Part shown: positions 26,482 through 33,291 of the stretch, piece after piece
Layout of the letters: every line of letters begins with the position of its first letter
Numbering within the stretch: position 1 is the stretch's first letter
NCBI GenBank assembly: GCA_946402275.1
Contig: CAMIVY010000018.1
Span: forward strand, 1 to 64,000
Direction: 5' to 3'
Source: an uncultured Prevotella sp.
Lineage (GTDB): Bacteria; Bacteroidota; Bacteroidia; Bacteroidales; Bacteroidaceae
Length of the DNA: 64,000 bases
Position numbers and translations under genes: made by a program
Notes under the pieces: generated by a model
Database searches by the model: none
What the model was told of the DNA's origin: nothing
What the model saw: only the letters and a program-made list of their open reading frames with translations

Positions 26482-27102
26482 ATGGCGTTTCTCGAAGAAA
26501 ACTGCGTACTTAACATACTGACTGATGACATTCTTGAAGAGTGTCATCCTTTTGTGTGTGGCGATGACGATATGGATGAGTTCTTCCGAAAGGATGCGCT
26601 GGACTATACCCGTTATCGCATGGGAAAGTCATACTGCTTCCGCATGAAGGACGATGCTCAAACAATAGTTGCCTGTTTTACTGTTTCTAATGACAGCATC
26701 CGTATCTACGACCTACCAAGTAGTCGTCGCAATGCCATGTGGGGTATCACTCATCGAGAAAAGATGTTGACTCGCTATCCAGGTGTGCTTGTCGGGCGAT
26801 TGGCGGTTGCTTCTCAATTCTCAGGAAAAGGTGTAGGTTCGGAGGTTCTTGATTTTATTAGAATGTGGCTTCTTGATGAATCAAACAAGACAGGATGCCG
26901 CTTTGCAATTGTTGATGCTAAGAATGAACCTGACGTGTTACGCTTCTATGAGCATAATGGTTTCAAGCCCCTTTTCCCTCGTGAGATAGACGAAGATTTC
27001 TACACGAAGCCACCTAAGGACGATGAGGAACGTGAAGAGCGAATAAAGAATCCTCGAAAGCTCAGGACACGATTGATGTTTAGTGATCTGCTTGATGAAT
27101 AA
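26482..27102 (+). CDS. GNAT-family acetyltransferase, candidate toxin
   Basis: This 206-residue GNAT protein has GRLAVASQFSGKGVGSEVL, which contains the conserved strand-4 segment and the Q-x-x-G-x-G acetyl-CoA loop, and a later FYEHNGFKPL. GNAT toxins of the TacT/AtaT group acetylate charged tRNA and have this layout, usually at 160-180 residues; here a charged C-terminal extension (KPPKDDEEREERIKNPRK) is added. The start at 26482 fits the seven-base gap to the small upstream gene. It could instead be an ordinary protein acetyltransferase. Confidence 0.7.
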   Translation: MAFLEENCVLNILTDDILEECHPFVCGDDDMDEFFRKDALDYTRYRMGKSYCFRMKDDAQTIVACFTVSNDSIRIYDLPSSRRNAMWGITHREKMLTRYPGVLVGRLAVASQFSGKGVGSEVLDFIRMWLLDESNKTGCRFAIVDAKNEPDVLRFYEHNGFKPLFPREIDEDFYTKPPKDDEEREERIKNPRKLRTRLMFSDLLDE

Positions 27103-27199
27103 CAGAGGTATACGGGGAAAAGTATGGCAGCCTGATCACCTGCAACTTGTCCACACGGACAGAAAGTACGAACCTCTATAAAAACCCCGTCCCAATACG

Positions 27200-27234
27200 A
27201 ACAGGACTTGCATTCTTGATGTGCAAGTCCTGTT
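27200..27234 (+). terminator. 13-bp hairpin downstream of the GNAT gene
   Basis: AACAGGACTTGCA (27200-27212) and TGCAAGTCCTGTT (27222-27234) are exact inverted repeats around a nine-base loop, followed by TCTGTTGT. It probably ends the GNAT operon transcript. Confidence 0.65.
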
Positions 27235-27247
27235 TCTGTTGTCACAT

Positions 27248-27279
27248 GGATCAGATCAGTAGAACCGACCCCATGATCC
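27248..27279 (-). repeat. REP-like element, GGGGTCGGTTCTACTGATC type
   Basis: The minus strand carries GGGGTCGGTTCTACTGATC within outer GGATCA/TGATCC arms. The same element occurs twice in inverted orientation at 29590-29714. Confidence 0.75.
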
Positions 27280-27464
27280 CTGGAGCCAGCCGGATTCTCA
27301 GATGTATCTTATATACGTTGCAAACGTTACAAAAAAATATCGAGAAAACCAAGCGTTTTCTCGATTATTTTCTCACAAAAGTGCCACCAGGCACGAAGAA
27401 ACGGAATCCCCGCTCAATGAATGGGCGGGGATTCTTCCAGATATTGTGGAATGCGTGAACAAGC
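27280..27464. other. Gene-free stretch with three palindromes
   Basis: No gene is seen. It holds three inverted repeats: CGAGAAAAC/GTTTTCTCG (27341-27363), GTGCC-ACCA-GGCAC (27381-27394) and GAATCCCCGC/GCGGGGATTC (27404-27434). The last could end the minus-strand lipoprotein transcript, whose stop is at 27465. The GTGCC/GGCAC motif recurs at 33241. Confidence 0.7.
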
Positions 27465-29315
27465 TTAGAAACGCTTCGCAATAATCGCTGCGTAAAACTC
27501 ATCGCCATACCATTTATTCCAACCATACCCTAAGACTTGAGGTACTCCCAAAGTTGTGCTGGTTCCACCATTAGAATGCATCCATACATTATACATTTTA
27601 CATTCCCTAACGCCGTCCATTTGACAATACATACCAGACAACATCATGACTGGCCCACTAACCCCCGGCTTCTTGGAATACACTGCACCGGCTGATTTAT
27701 TGCCATCAACCATTATCTTCATCCACCAGAAGTCCTTCTCTTTAGGATAGATTTCTTTTTGATAATAATCGTAAATAACTTTAGCCTCATCTCTGCTAAT
27801 TAGCTTCCACTTGAGATCTAAGGGATTCTCTATCTTGATAGAGCCTGCCTCATGCCACTCAGCTTTATAAACATCATCAGCATAAAAGAAATCAGGTTGC
27901 TTTTTCGAATAGTTATACTTCTGCAACTCCTTGTGCATCACGAAGTGGGCACCAGGGAGCTGGCAGACGACGAACTTATCGGGATTGGCGATTTCAAACA
28001 TGCAGAAATCCTTGAGTTGTTTCTTGTACTCTTCGAAGTTGTTGCAAATTCCTTTCTTATCGAGGTCGTCCAGACCGCCATATTGTGCGTAGAGACCAAT
28101 CATGAAGAGACTCCTGGCAATCATGATCAAGTCGAAGGCACGATAGTTCTTGCGGTCGCCGATACCCATGTGCTCCCAGGGATACTTCTCGAATGTAATT
28201 CCGTCGTAGATCTTGTCCATGCCCTTGCCGTACTTGCTATGCTGCACGCTGGTGAGGAACTCTATATACTCCCAAGTCAGGTTGATATACTCTTTGTTGG
28301 TACCCACCCATTTCTTGCCATAGGCGCCTAACTGGGCGCTCACCTTGCTCAGGTCGCTCTTATTGGCGTCATAGAGCTTGAAGGCATCATTAAAGTGGGC
28401 ATTGTTTTGCACCTTCAGCTTATTATAGAATTTTTCGTTACGGTCGTTAAATTTGTTCAGGGTCTCGGTCATCTGCAAATGTGTAGCGATGTCGATGAGA
28501 CGGCTGTTTATCTCGTCGAGCTTCAGATTCATCAACTGCTGGTTCTTCAGTATCTCATCAACCTTCCCGAGAAGGGCGTCAAGTTTGGCATTTATCACCT
28601 CATTCGGGTCGGGCTCAAAGAGGGATGAGAATATGTCTATGCCCGTGGAGATACCTTCGAGGACGGCTGCTACCACCGCTCTGTTATTAGCCTTAGGCGC
28701 TGTCCCATCATAGTTCCACGTCAGCGGCTCGGCCAGGTCGCCCCAGTCGATGGTTGGGTCTGGGCCCCAATCATCACCTATTAATGAATAGTAGGCCATC
28801 AGTTCCTCCCATTCTTCATTTGTGGTTTCCAAGCCCCAGTTGTCTGTATTCTCACAGAGCCATACACAGGTGGCTTTAGTCTTCTGGCCTTCGTAGGTAA
28901 TCTCAAACTCCATCTTCTCATCGGTGGTCGCTGTGAAGCTGACGGTCTGCCCTGAGAGGGGATTGTCTTTGATGGTGGGGAAGGTAATGCTACCCTTGCC
29001 CGTATTGCTGTCATAGCTGATCTTTCCCTCCACGGGCTCGCTTACGTCGTCAGCCGTGTAGGTGAAGAAGGAGGCTTTGTCACCATCGATCTGCATACCG
29101 ACGGAGGGCAACTGAGCCAGTTGCTCTTCGGTGTACTTGCCTGAGGTTAAAAGCGCCTCGTCATACTCTGTCCAGATACCCTGCTTCAGCTGGGCAGGAG
29201 CCACGACGGTTTCTTCTTCCTGTCCTGATGACGGGTTGTCTTCGTTGGTGCAGGCACTCATACCTAATAGGAGCGCTGCAACTGCAAATAATGCAAAAAG
29301 TTTTCTTTTCATCAT
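27465..29315 (-). CDS. Large lipoprotein with helical, coiled-coil-like centre
   Basis: This 616-residue protein has a lipoprotein signal (LLLGMSAC, Cys at about 21). Residues about 40-180 are beta-rich and acidic. Residues about 205-330 are strongly helical with leucine/isoleucine heptads (LDALLGKVDEILKNQQLMNL, then LKLDEINSRLIDIATHLQM), preceded by a hydrophobic hairpin (AVVAAVLEGISTGIDIFSSLF). The C-terminal half is mixed and aromatic. I do not recognise the family. The hydrophobic hairpin followed by long amphipathic helices recalls the N-terminal bundles of alpha-pore-forming toxins, but this is a shape resemblance only. A -7 box TATCTTTGC lies at 29371-29379 on the minus strand. Confidence 0.7.
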   Translation of the reverse strand: MMKRKLFALFAVAALLLGMSACTNEDNPSSGQEEETVVAPAQLKQGIWTEYDEALLTSGKYTEEQLAQLPSVGMQIDGDKASFFTYTADDVSEPVEGKISYDSNTGKGSITFPTIKDNPLSGQTVSFTATTDEKMEFEITYEGQKTKATCVWLCENTDNWGLETTNEEWEELMAYYSLIGDDWGPDPTIDWGDLAEPLTWNYDGTAPKANNRAVVAAVLEGISTGIDIFSSLFEPDPNEVINAKLDALLGKVDEILKNQQLMNLKLDEINSRLIDIATHLQMTETLNKFNDRNEKFYNKLKVQNNAHFNDAFKLYDANKSDLSKVSAQLGAYGKKWVGTNKEYINLTWEYIEFLTSVQHSKYGKGMDKIYDGITFEKYPWEHMGIGDRKNYRAFDLIMIARSLFMIGLYAQYGGLDDLDKKGICNNFEEYKKQLKDFCMFEIANPDKFVVCQLPGAHFVMHKELQKYNYSKKQPDFFYADDVYKAEWHEAGSIKIENPLDLKWKLISRDEAKVIYDYYQKEIYPKEKDFWWMKIMVDGNKSAGAVYSKKPGVSGPVMMLSGMYCQMDGVRECKMYNVWMHSNGGTSTTLGVPQVLGYGWNKWYGDEFYAAIIAKRF

Positions 29316-29420
29316 TAATAATTAATTATGTTAATAATAATAATAAATGTAAATGCAAGAATAATTTTCTGCAAAGATAAGTGAAATTTCTTATACAACC
29401 TTACTTTAAGGCAATAAAAA

Positions 29421-29585
29421 TCAAATTTTTGCTAATTTTGAAACGATTTTGCTGATTTTGCAACTCGTTTTGCTAATTCTATAGATCAGGGGACTCTGAT
29501 CTGTTACTACTCTTTGAATAATCCCGTAACTGATGCCCGTTATTCGGGCCAGTTGTCTGAATCCTGCTCCTTGGTCGCATATCTC
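29421..29585 (-). pseudogene. C-terminal remnant of a REP-associated (RAYT/Y1) transposase
   Basis: Read on the minus strand, the frame encodes EICDQGAGFRQLARITGIS and YGIIQRVV, then TDQSPLI, the helix-turn-helix-like end typical of RAYT transposases. The frame runs on through a lysine-rich stretch to TGA at 29421-29423. Upstream it runs straight into a REP element, so the catalytic HUH domain is gone. The segment from 29316 to 29420 shows only the lipoprotein promoter and AT-rich TTTTGCTAATTTT repeats. Recognition is from memory of the family. Confidence 0.55.
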
Positions 29586-29589
29586 TTTT

Positions 29590-29714
29590 GGATCATGGGG
29601 TCGGTTCTACTGATCACTTTTTGAAGTTTCTGTATTACACATCGTTCTTAACTCCCCATGATCCAACATCCAAATTTTCAACGAAATGATCAGTAGAACC
29701 GACCCCCATGATCC
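29590..29714. repeat. Inverted pair of REP-like elements
   Basis: The element GGGGTCGGTTCTACTGATC with flanking GGATCAT lies at 29590-29616 on the plus strand and again at 29687-29714 on the minus strand, about 70 bases apart, with a partial copy (CCCCATGATCC) at 29654-29664. The head-to-head arrangement is that of a BIME. From 29715 to 29824 nothing else is seen. Confidence 0.8.
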
Positions 29715-29824
29715 TTAACAGTATGGCAAGAGCGAGAGTGAGGCGAGGCAATGTATTACTGATAGATATGTGCTTGCATATCGAAAGAACTTTCGCTCGA
29801 CAATTAAAATTTAAACAACCTTTG

Positions 29825-29857
29825 TTTTGCATTGTTCTTGCTTATTCGTACCTTTGC
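29825..29857 (+). promoter_or_regulatory. Promoter for umuDC
   Basis: TTTTG (25-29 of 298xx), 19 bases, TACCTTTGC (29849-29857), only seven bases before the umuD ATG at 29865. No obvious LexA-type operator was recognised. Confidence 0.65.
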
Positions 29858-29864
29858 AAGTGAT

Positions 29865-30302
29865 ATGAGTAACATCAAGATAAAACGGGGTGTGTTCGAC
29901 ACCAAGCTGGAACTGCAGCATGCAGGGGTGAGGGCAGGATTTCCTTCACCTGCAGAGGATTATATGCACGAAACGCTGGACTTCAACCGCGACTATATCC
30001 GACACCCGGAGGCTTCGTTCTACGGCGATGTGGAGGGTGACTCCATGAAGGATGCCGGCATCTTTGACGGTGATCGCGTCATCATCGACAAAGCAGTGGA
30101 AGCGCATAACGGCTCCATCGTTGTGGCTTTCTGGAACGGGGAGTTCACGATGAAGTATCTCGACCTGACGCACAAGAAGGATGGCTACATCGAACTGCGA
30201 CCCGCCAACCCCGATTACCCTGTCTTCAAGGTGGAAGCAGGCGACACCTTTGAGGTATGGGGCGTGGTGGTTCACCTCATAAGAACCTTCGAAAAGCTCT
30301 AA
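29865..30302 (+). CDS. umuD: UmuD-like S24 peptidase, translesion synthesis
   Basis: This 145-residue protein undergoes self-cleavage to activate DNA polymerase V. The Ser-Lys dyad is visible: Ser60 in VEGDSMKDAGI and Lys97 in GEFTMKYL. A cleavage site of the UmuD type, Ala24-Gly25 in RAGFPSPAED, is present. ATG 29865 was chosen because the upstream in-frame ATG at 29832 precedes the -7 box. It is followed by umuC after a 44-base gap that consists of a 7-base-period CTTACTT repeat. Confidence 0.92.
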   Translation: MSNIKIKRGVFDTKLELQHAGVRAGFPSPAEDYMHETLDFNRDYIRHPEASFYGDVEGDSMKDAGIFDGDRVIIDKAVEAHNGSIVVAFWNGEFTMKYLDLTHKKDGYIELRPANPDYPVFKVEAGDTFEVWGVVVHLIRTFEKL

Positions 30303-30346
30303 TTCTCACCTCTTACTTCATACTTCTTACTTCTTACCTCTCATCA
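30303..30346 (-). repeat. 7-base-period GTAAGAA array between umuD and umuC
   Basis: On the minus strand the heptamers read GTAAGAA, GTAAGAA, GTATGAA, GTAAGAG, GTGAGAA with a strict seven-base period, filling the whole gap between the two genes. Confidence 0.75.
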
Positions 30347-31642
30347 ATGTACGGAATTGCTGACCTCGATAACTGTTACGTTTCATGCGAGCGTGTCTTC
30401 AGGCCCGACCTGAAAGGCAAGCCTGTCGTCGTGTTGTCGAACAACGACGGATGCGTGGTGGCACGTAGCAACGAGGCGAAGGCTCTGGGCGTGAAGGAAG
30501 GCACACCGTACTTTCAGCTTGCGCAGCAGTTCCCAGGGCAGAAGATAGCCGTGTTCTCGTCGAACTACGAACTCTATGGCGAACTGACAGGTCGTGTGGT
30601 GAGCATCATCAGAAAGGAGACTCCCGCGTATTTCCGCTACTCCATCGACGAGTGCTTCATGTATCTGGACGGCATAGAACTCGACCAGCTGCAGCAATGG
30701 GGCTGGAATCTTCACAAGCGCGTAAAGCGTGAGGTGGGAATGCCTATCAGCATCGGACTGGCACCCAACAAAACACTGGCAAAAATCGCCTCGAAGTTTG
30801 CCAAGAAATACGAGGGCTACCACCATTGCTGCATGATAGATACAGACGAGAAGCGTATCAAGGCACTAAAACTCTTTCCTATCGAGGACGTTTGGGGTAT
30901 CGGCAGACGCTATGCTGCCAAGCTGCAAGCACTAGGTTGCAGGACGGCCTATGACTTCGTCCAGCATCACAAAGACTGGGTGAGGCTCACCTTCAATAAC
31001 ATCAATATCGTGCGAACGTGGCAGGAGCTGAACGGCGAGGATGCCGTGCCCAACGAGGAGTTGGCCAAGAAAAAGAGCATCTGCACCAGTCGCTCGTTCA
31101 ATGGTATGATATCCGACATCGACACCCTACGCACGCATGTGTCGAACTATGCCGCCCGCTGTGCTGAGAAGCTACGCCAGCAAAATACGGTAGCCACGAT
31201 TGTTGGAGTGTTCGTCAATACCAACATGTTCCGTGAAGACCTTGCCCAGTACTGGAACTTCCAGGAGGCGCGGCTCATCACCCCGACAAACAGCACGATT
31301 TCTATTATCAAAGCCGCCTGCGACGTGCTGCAGAGCATCTACCGACCGGGTTACCAATACAAGAAAGCCGGAGTGATTGTCATGGGCATTTCTCCAGACT
31401 CCCCCATCCAGCAGGATCTGTTTGACGTCAATGCCGAGCAGATTCAGAAGATGCGCCGCCTCGACGAGGTGATAGACCGCATCAACCGCCTGCACGGCTC
31501 TGAGACCATCGTCATCGGTGCTCAGCAATACACCCAAAAAGATGGAAAAGGCAAAGCCAACGTGTTTGCCAACGCCATCAAGCATGATTTCAAGAGCAAG
31601 AATCCCACGACGAGGTGGAGCGACATCATCAAACTAAAATAA
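30347..31642 (+). CDS. umuC: UmuC-like Y-family DNA polymerase
   Basis: This 431-residue translesion polymerase subunit has catalytic acidic residues in ADLDNCYVSCERVF (Asp6, Asp8) and SIDECFM (Asp101, Glu102), and the palm/thumb motif SIGLAPNKTLAKIASKFAK. The C-terminal UmuC family tail is present (TTRWSDIIKLK). ATG 30347 gives the canonical MYGIADLDN start; the in-frame ATG at 30257 would add a stretch encoded by umuD and the repeat. The length is full for the family. Confidence 0.94.
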   Translation: MYGIADLDNCYVSCERVFRPDLKGKPVVVLSNNDGCVVARSNEAKALGVKEGTPYFQLAQQFPGQKIAVFSSNYELYGELTGRVVSIIRKETPAYFRYSIDECFMYLDGIELDQLQQWGWNLHKRVKREVGMPISIGLAPNKTLAKIASKFAKKYEGYHHCCMIDTDEKRIKALKLFPIEDVWGIGRRYAAKLQALGCRTAYDFVQHHKDWVRLTFNNINIVRTWQELNGEDAVPNEELAKKKSICTSRSFNGMISDIDTLRTHVSNYAARCAEKLRQQNTVATIVGVFVNTNMFREDLAQYWNFQEARLITPTNSTISIIKAACDVLQSIYRPGYQYKKAGVIVMGISPDSPIQQDLFDVNAEQIQKMRRLDEVIDRINRLHGSETIVIGAQQYTQKDGKGKANVFANAIKHDFKSKNPTTRWSDIIKLK

Positions 31643-31663
31643 TTACAAATTCTGTAGAAATAG

Positions 31664-31733
31664 TTTGGTGCATTCCTTTTTATTTTATACTTTTGCAGGA
31701 AATATTGACAACTAACCCACGCTTATGAAGCAC
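31664..31733 (+). promoter_or_regulatory. Promoter plus 40-bp repeat leader
   Basis: TTTG (31664-31667), 20 bases, TACTTTTGC (31688-31696), then the 40-bp sequence (31694-31733) shared exactly with 25921-25960, ending in ATGAAGCAC. The promoter looks intact but the ORF it serves is not recognisable. Confidence 0.65.
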
Positions 31734-31909
31734 GTAAATACACGGAAATTCAAGGCGGTGGGGGGGGGGGTATTTTCTAAAGCCTACGGCTTTGTTGCTC
31801 CCCGCACATTACCCCTTATTTTCTCTATACTGTTCCCTCCCGCTTCGTGCTGGAAGGCACTGACTTGCCGTCCTGTAGTCCAGGCCTATCATGCCGCGTG
31901 GGTACTTAA
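31734..31909 (+). other. Short disordered stretch with an 11-G tract
   Basis: An ORF starting MKHVNTRKFKAV (ATG 31725) enters a run of eleven G (31760-31770); all frames after it give low-complexity, unfamiliar protein. An AAAGCC-TAC-GGCTTT palindrome follows (31781-31795 region). This may be a decayed gene start; no function is seen. Confidence 0.5.
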
Positions 31910-32287
31910 ATGCCAGCGGAGATGAGCGACACAGTGGCGATGAAGCGAGCTATCAAGTTCGTACAGAAGTACATGGCAAAGGCCGAGCTGCCCCTGACGG
32001 AGGCAGACCTGACCCATGCCTTCTTCGAGGGTAAGAACTTCGGGCTCTCCCGTGCTTGGCACAGAATCGAGGAAAGCTCCCCGTCGCACGAATACGCCAA
32101 CGAGCAGATTGTGGTGATGTTCGAGATAGCCCGCGACACTTACGACATGAAAGTCATCCGAATCGAGGACTACGACACCTTCATCGGCAGTCGCACGGAC
32201 AACACCATCCCCCTGTTCTGGGCCTACCTCCGCACCCTGTTCAAAGAAAGATTAAAGCTACCTTCTCGGCAGAGGGTTAAAAAATAA
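31910..32287 (+). CDS. Unknown small protein downstream of umuDC
   Basis: This 125-residue soluble protein starts at ATG 31910 or 31922 (MSDTVAMKRAIKFVQKYMAK). It is mostly helical and charged, with GLSRAWHRIEESSPSHEYA and a basic tail (RLKLPSRQRVKK). I do not recognise the family. It lies 10 bases before another small unknown gene, so the two form an operon. Codon use resembles that of the neighbouring core-like genes rather than the AT-rich region that follows. Confidence 0.6.
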   Translation: MPAEMSDTVAMKRAIKFVQKYMAKAELPLTEADLTHAFFEGKNFGLSRAWHRIEESSPSHEYANEQIVVMFEIARDTYDMKVIRIEDYDTFIGSRTDNTIPLFWAYLRTLFKERLKLPSRQRVKK

Positions 32288-32297
32288 AGTAAGATAT

Positions 32298-32603
32298 ATG
32301 GAAACGACAATTGACGACCTGATGAAAGAAGAGCGCGACACCGGCGTTGCTGCCGAGCTGTTGCGTCAGAAGCTGAACGACCTCATAGCCCGTTATCAGC
32401 TCAGCGGTGCAGCAGTCATCCACATGCTAGCCCGTCTGTCGGCAGGCTACATCCACCAGTTACAGCAAGCCTACGACCAGCAGGGTGCTGATGTCGTTGT
32501 CGAAGAGGACTTCCAACAGATGCTCACCGCCTACCTCACCAGTCTCGACATGAGTGATGTGGCAGGCGAGATGGAACGAATGAGAAAGATGGAATTGAAC
32601 TAA
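32298..32603 (+). CDS. Unknown small helical protein
   Basis: This 101-residue acidic, helical protein (METTIDDLMKEERDTGVAAE, then VVVEEDFQQMLTAYLTSLDM) has no signal peptide or membrane segment. The family is not recognised. It is the second gene of a pair with the ORF ending at 32287. A small CACGTG...CACGTG hairpin followed by TTTT (32614-32638) may end the transcript. Confidence 0.6.
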   Translation: METTIDDLMKEERDTGVAAELLRQKLNDLIARYQLSGAAVIHMLARLSAGYIHQLQQAYDQQGADVVVEEDFQQMLTAYLTSLDMSDVAGEMERMRKMELN

Positions 32604-32682
32604 GAATAACGCACACGTGGTATTCACGTGACGCTTTTAATATGTAGAAAATGAATATAAATTAAAACAACTCTAAAACTTT

Positions 32683-33225
32683 ATGAATATGAAAAACTTA
32701 TTCCTGACACTGTCACTTCTTTTAATCAGTTTTAATTCCAATGCCCAAAACGACTCAATTGCCGTATCTCAAATGAAGGAGTTAGGGGTTTATTATATCG
32801 AAAACTCCAACTTAAAACAAATCTCCCCAATTACACCTGAGGGAGCAAGGGGATCTGTTGGCTTCATGAAAGTCAAGGGGTCACTTGAATACTTAGGAGA
32901 GAATAGCGATAATATTCTTCCTGGCAACATTGAACTTTATGTTTTCATCCCAACAATGTACAAGAATAATATTAATGCTAAACAGTTCCGGCTGGTAGAA
33001 CTAACAGCTAAAAAGGGAATGAGAAGACTTAAAACAGTTTCTGGAAAACTCTTTAGCAGTAAAGCAGGTACAGATAATTCGGTAATGCAGATAAAACAAC
33101 TCGATGACAATTGCTACAAGATGTTTTTGAATGAGCCATTAGAAGAAGGACATTACGGTGTGTTCTATAATTATGGTGGTGGAGTTCCTGCAAAACTATA
33201 CGATTTTGATGTGGTGAACAAGTAA
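32683..33225 (+). CDS. Secreted protein of unknown function
   Basis: This 180-residue protein has a signal peptide (about 1-21, ending SNAQN). The mature part is beta-rich, with FMKVKGSLEYLGENSDNILP and a C-terminal EEGHYGVFYNYGG. The family is not recognised. Base composition drops here compared with umuDC; from this gene to about 36.4 kb the DNA is clearly AT-rich, suggesting acquired DNA. Confidence 0.65.
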   Translation: MNMKNLFLTLSLLLISFNSNAQNDSIAVSQMKELGVYYIENSNLKQISPITPEGARGSVGFMKVKGSLEYLGENSDNILPGNIELYVFIPTMYKNNINAKQFRLVELTAKKGMRRLKTVSGKLFSSKAGTDNSVMQIKQLDDNCYKMFLNEPLEEGHYGVFYNYGGGVPAKLYDFDVVNK

Positions 33226-33236
33226 AATTTGCGTCA

Positions 33237-33254
33237 CACGGTGCCAGGCACGGT
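33237..33254. repeat. GTGCC-A-GGCAC palindrome
   Basis: A REP-like hairpin (GTGCCAGGCAC core) just upstream of the restriction-modification genes, related to the GTGCC/GGCAC hairpin at 27381. Confidence 0.6.
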
Positions 33255-33291
33255 ATGATAAAATTAAAAAAGAATACAATCATAATAAATT

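Noticed and set aside
27147..27458. Small plus-strand ORF after the GNAT gene
   Set aside because: It runs through a terminator hairpin, a REP element and two more palindromes, so the reading frame is accidental.
30257..30346. Upstream start for umuC
   Set aside because: It would overlap umuD and translate the heptamer array; the MYGIADLDN start at 30347 matches the family exactly.
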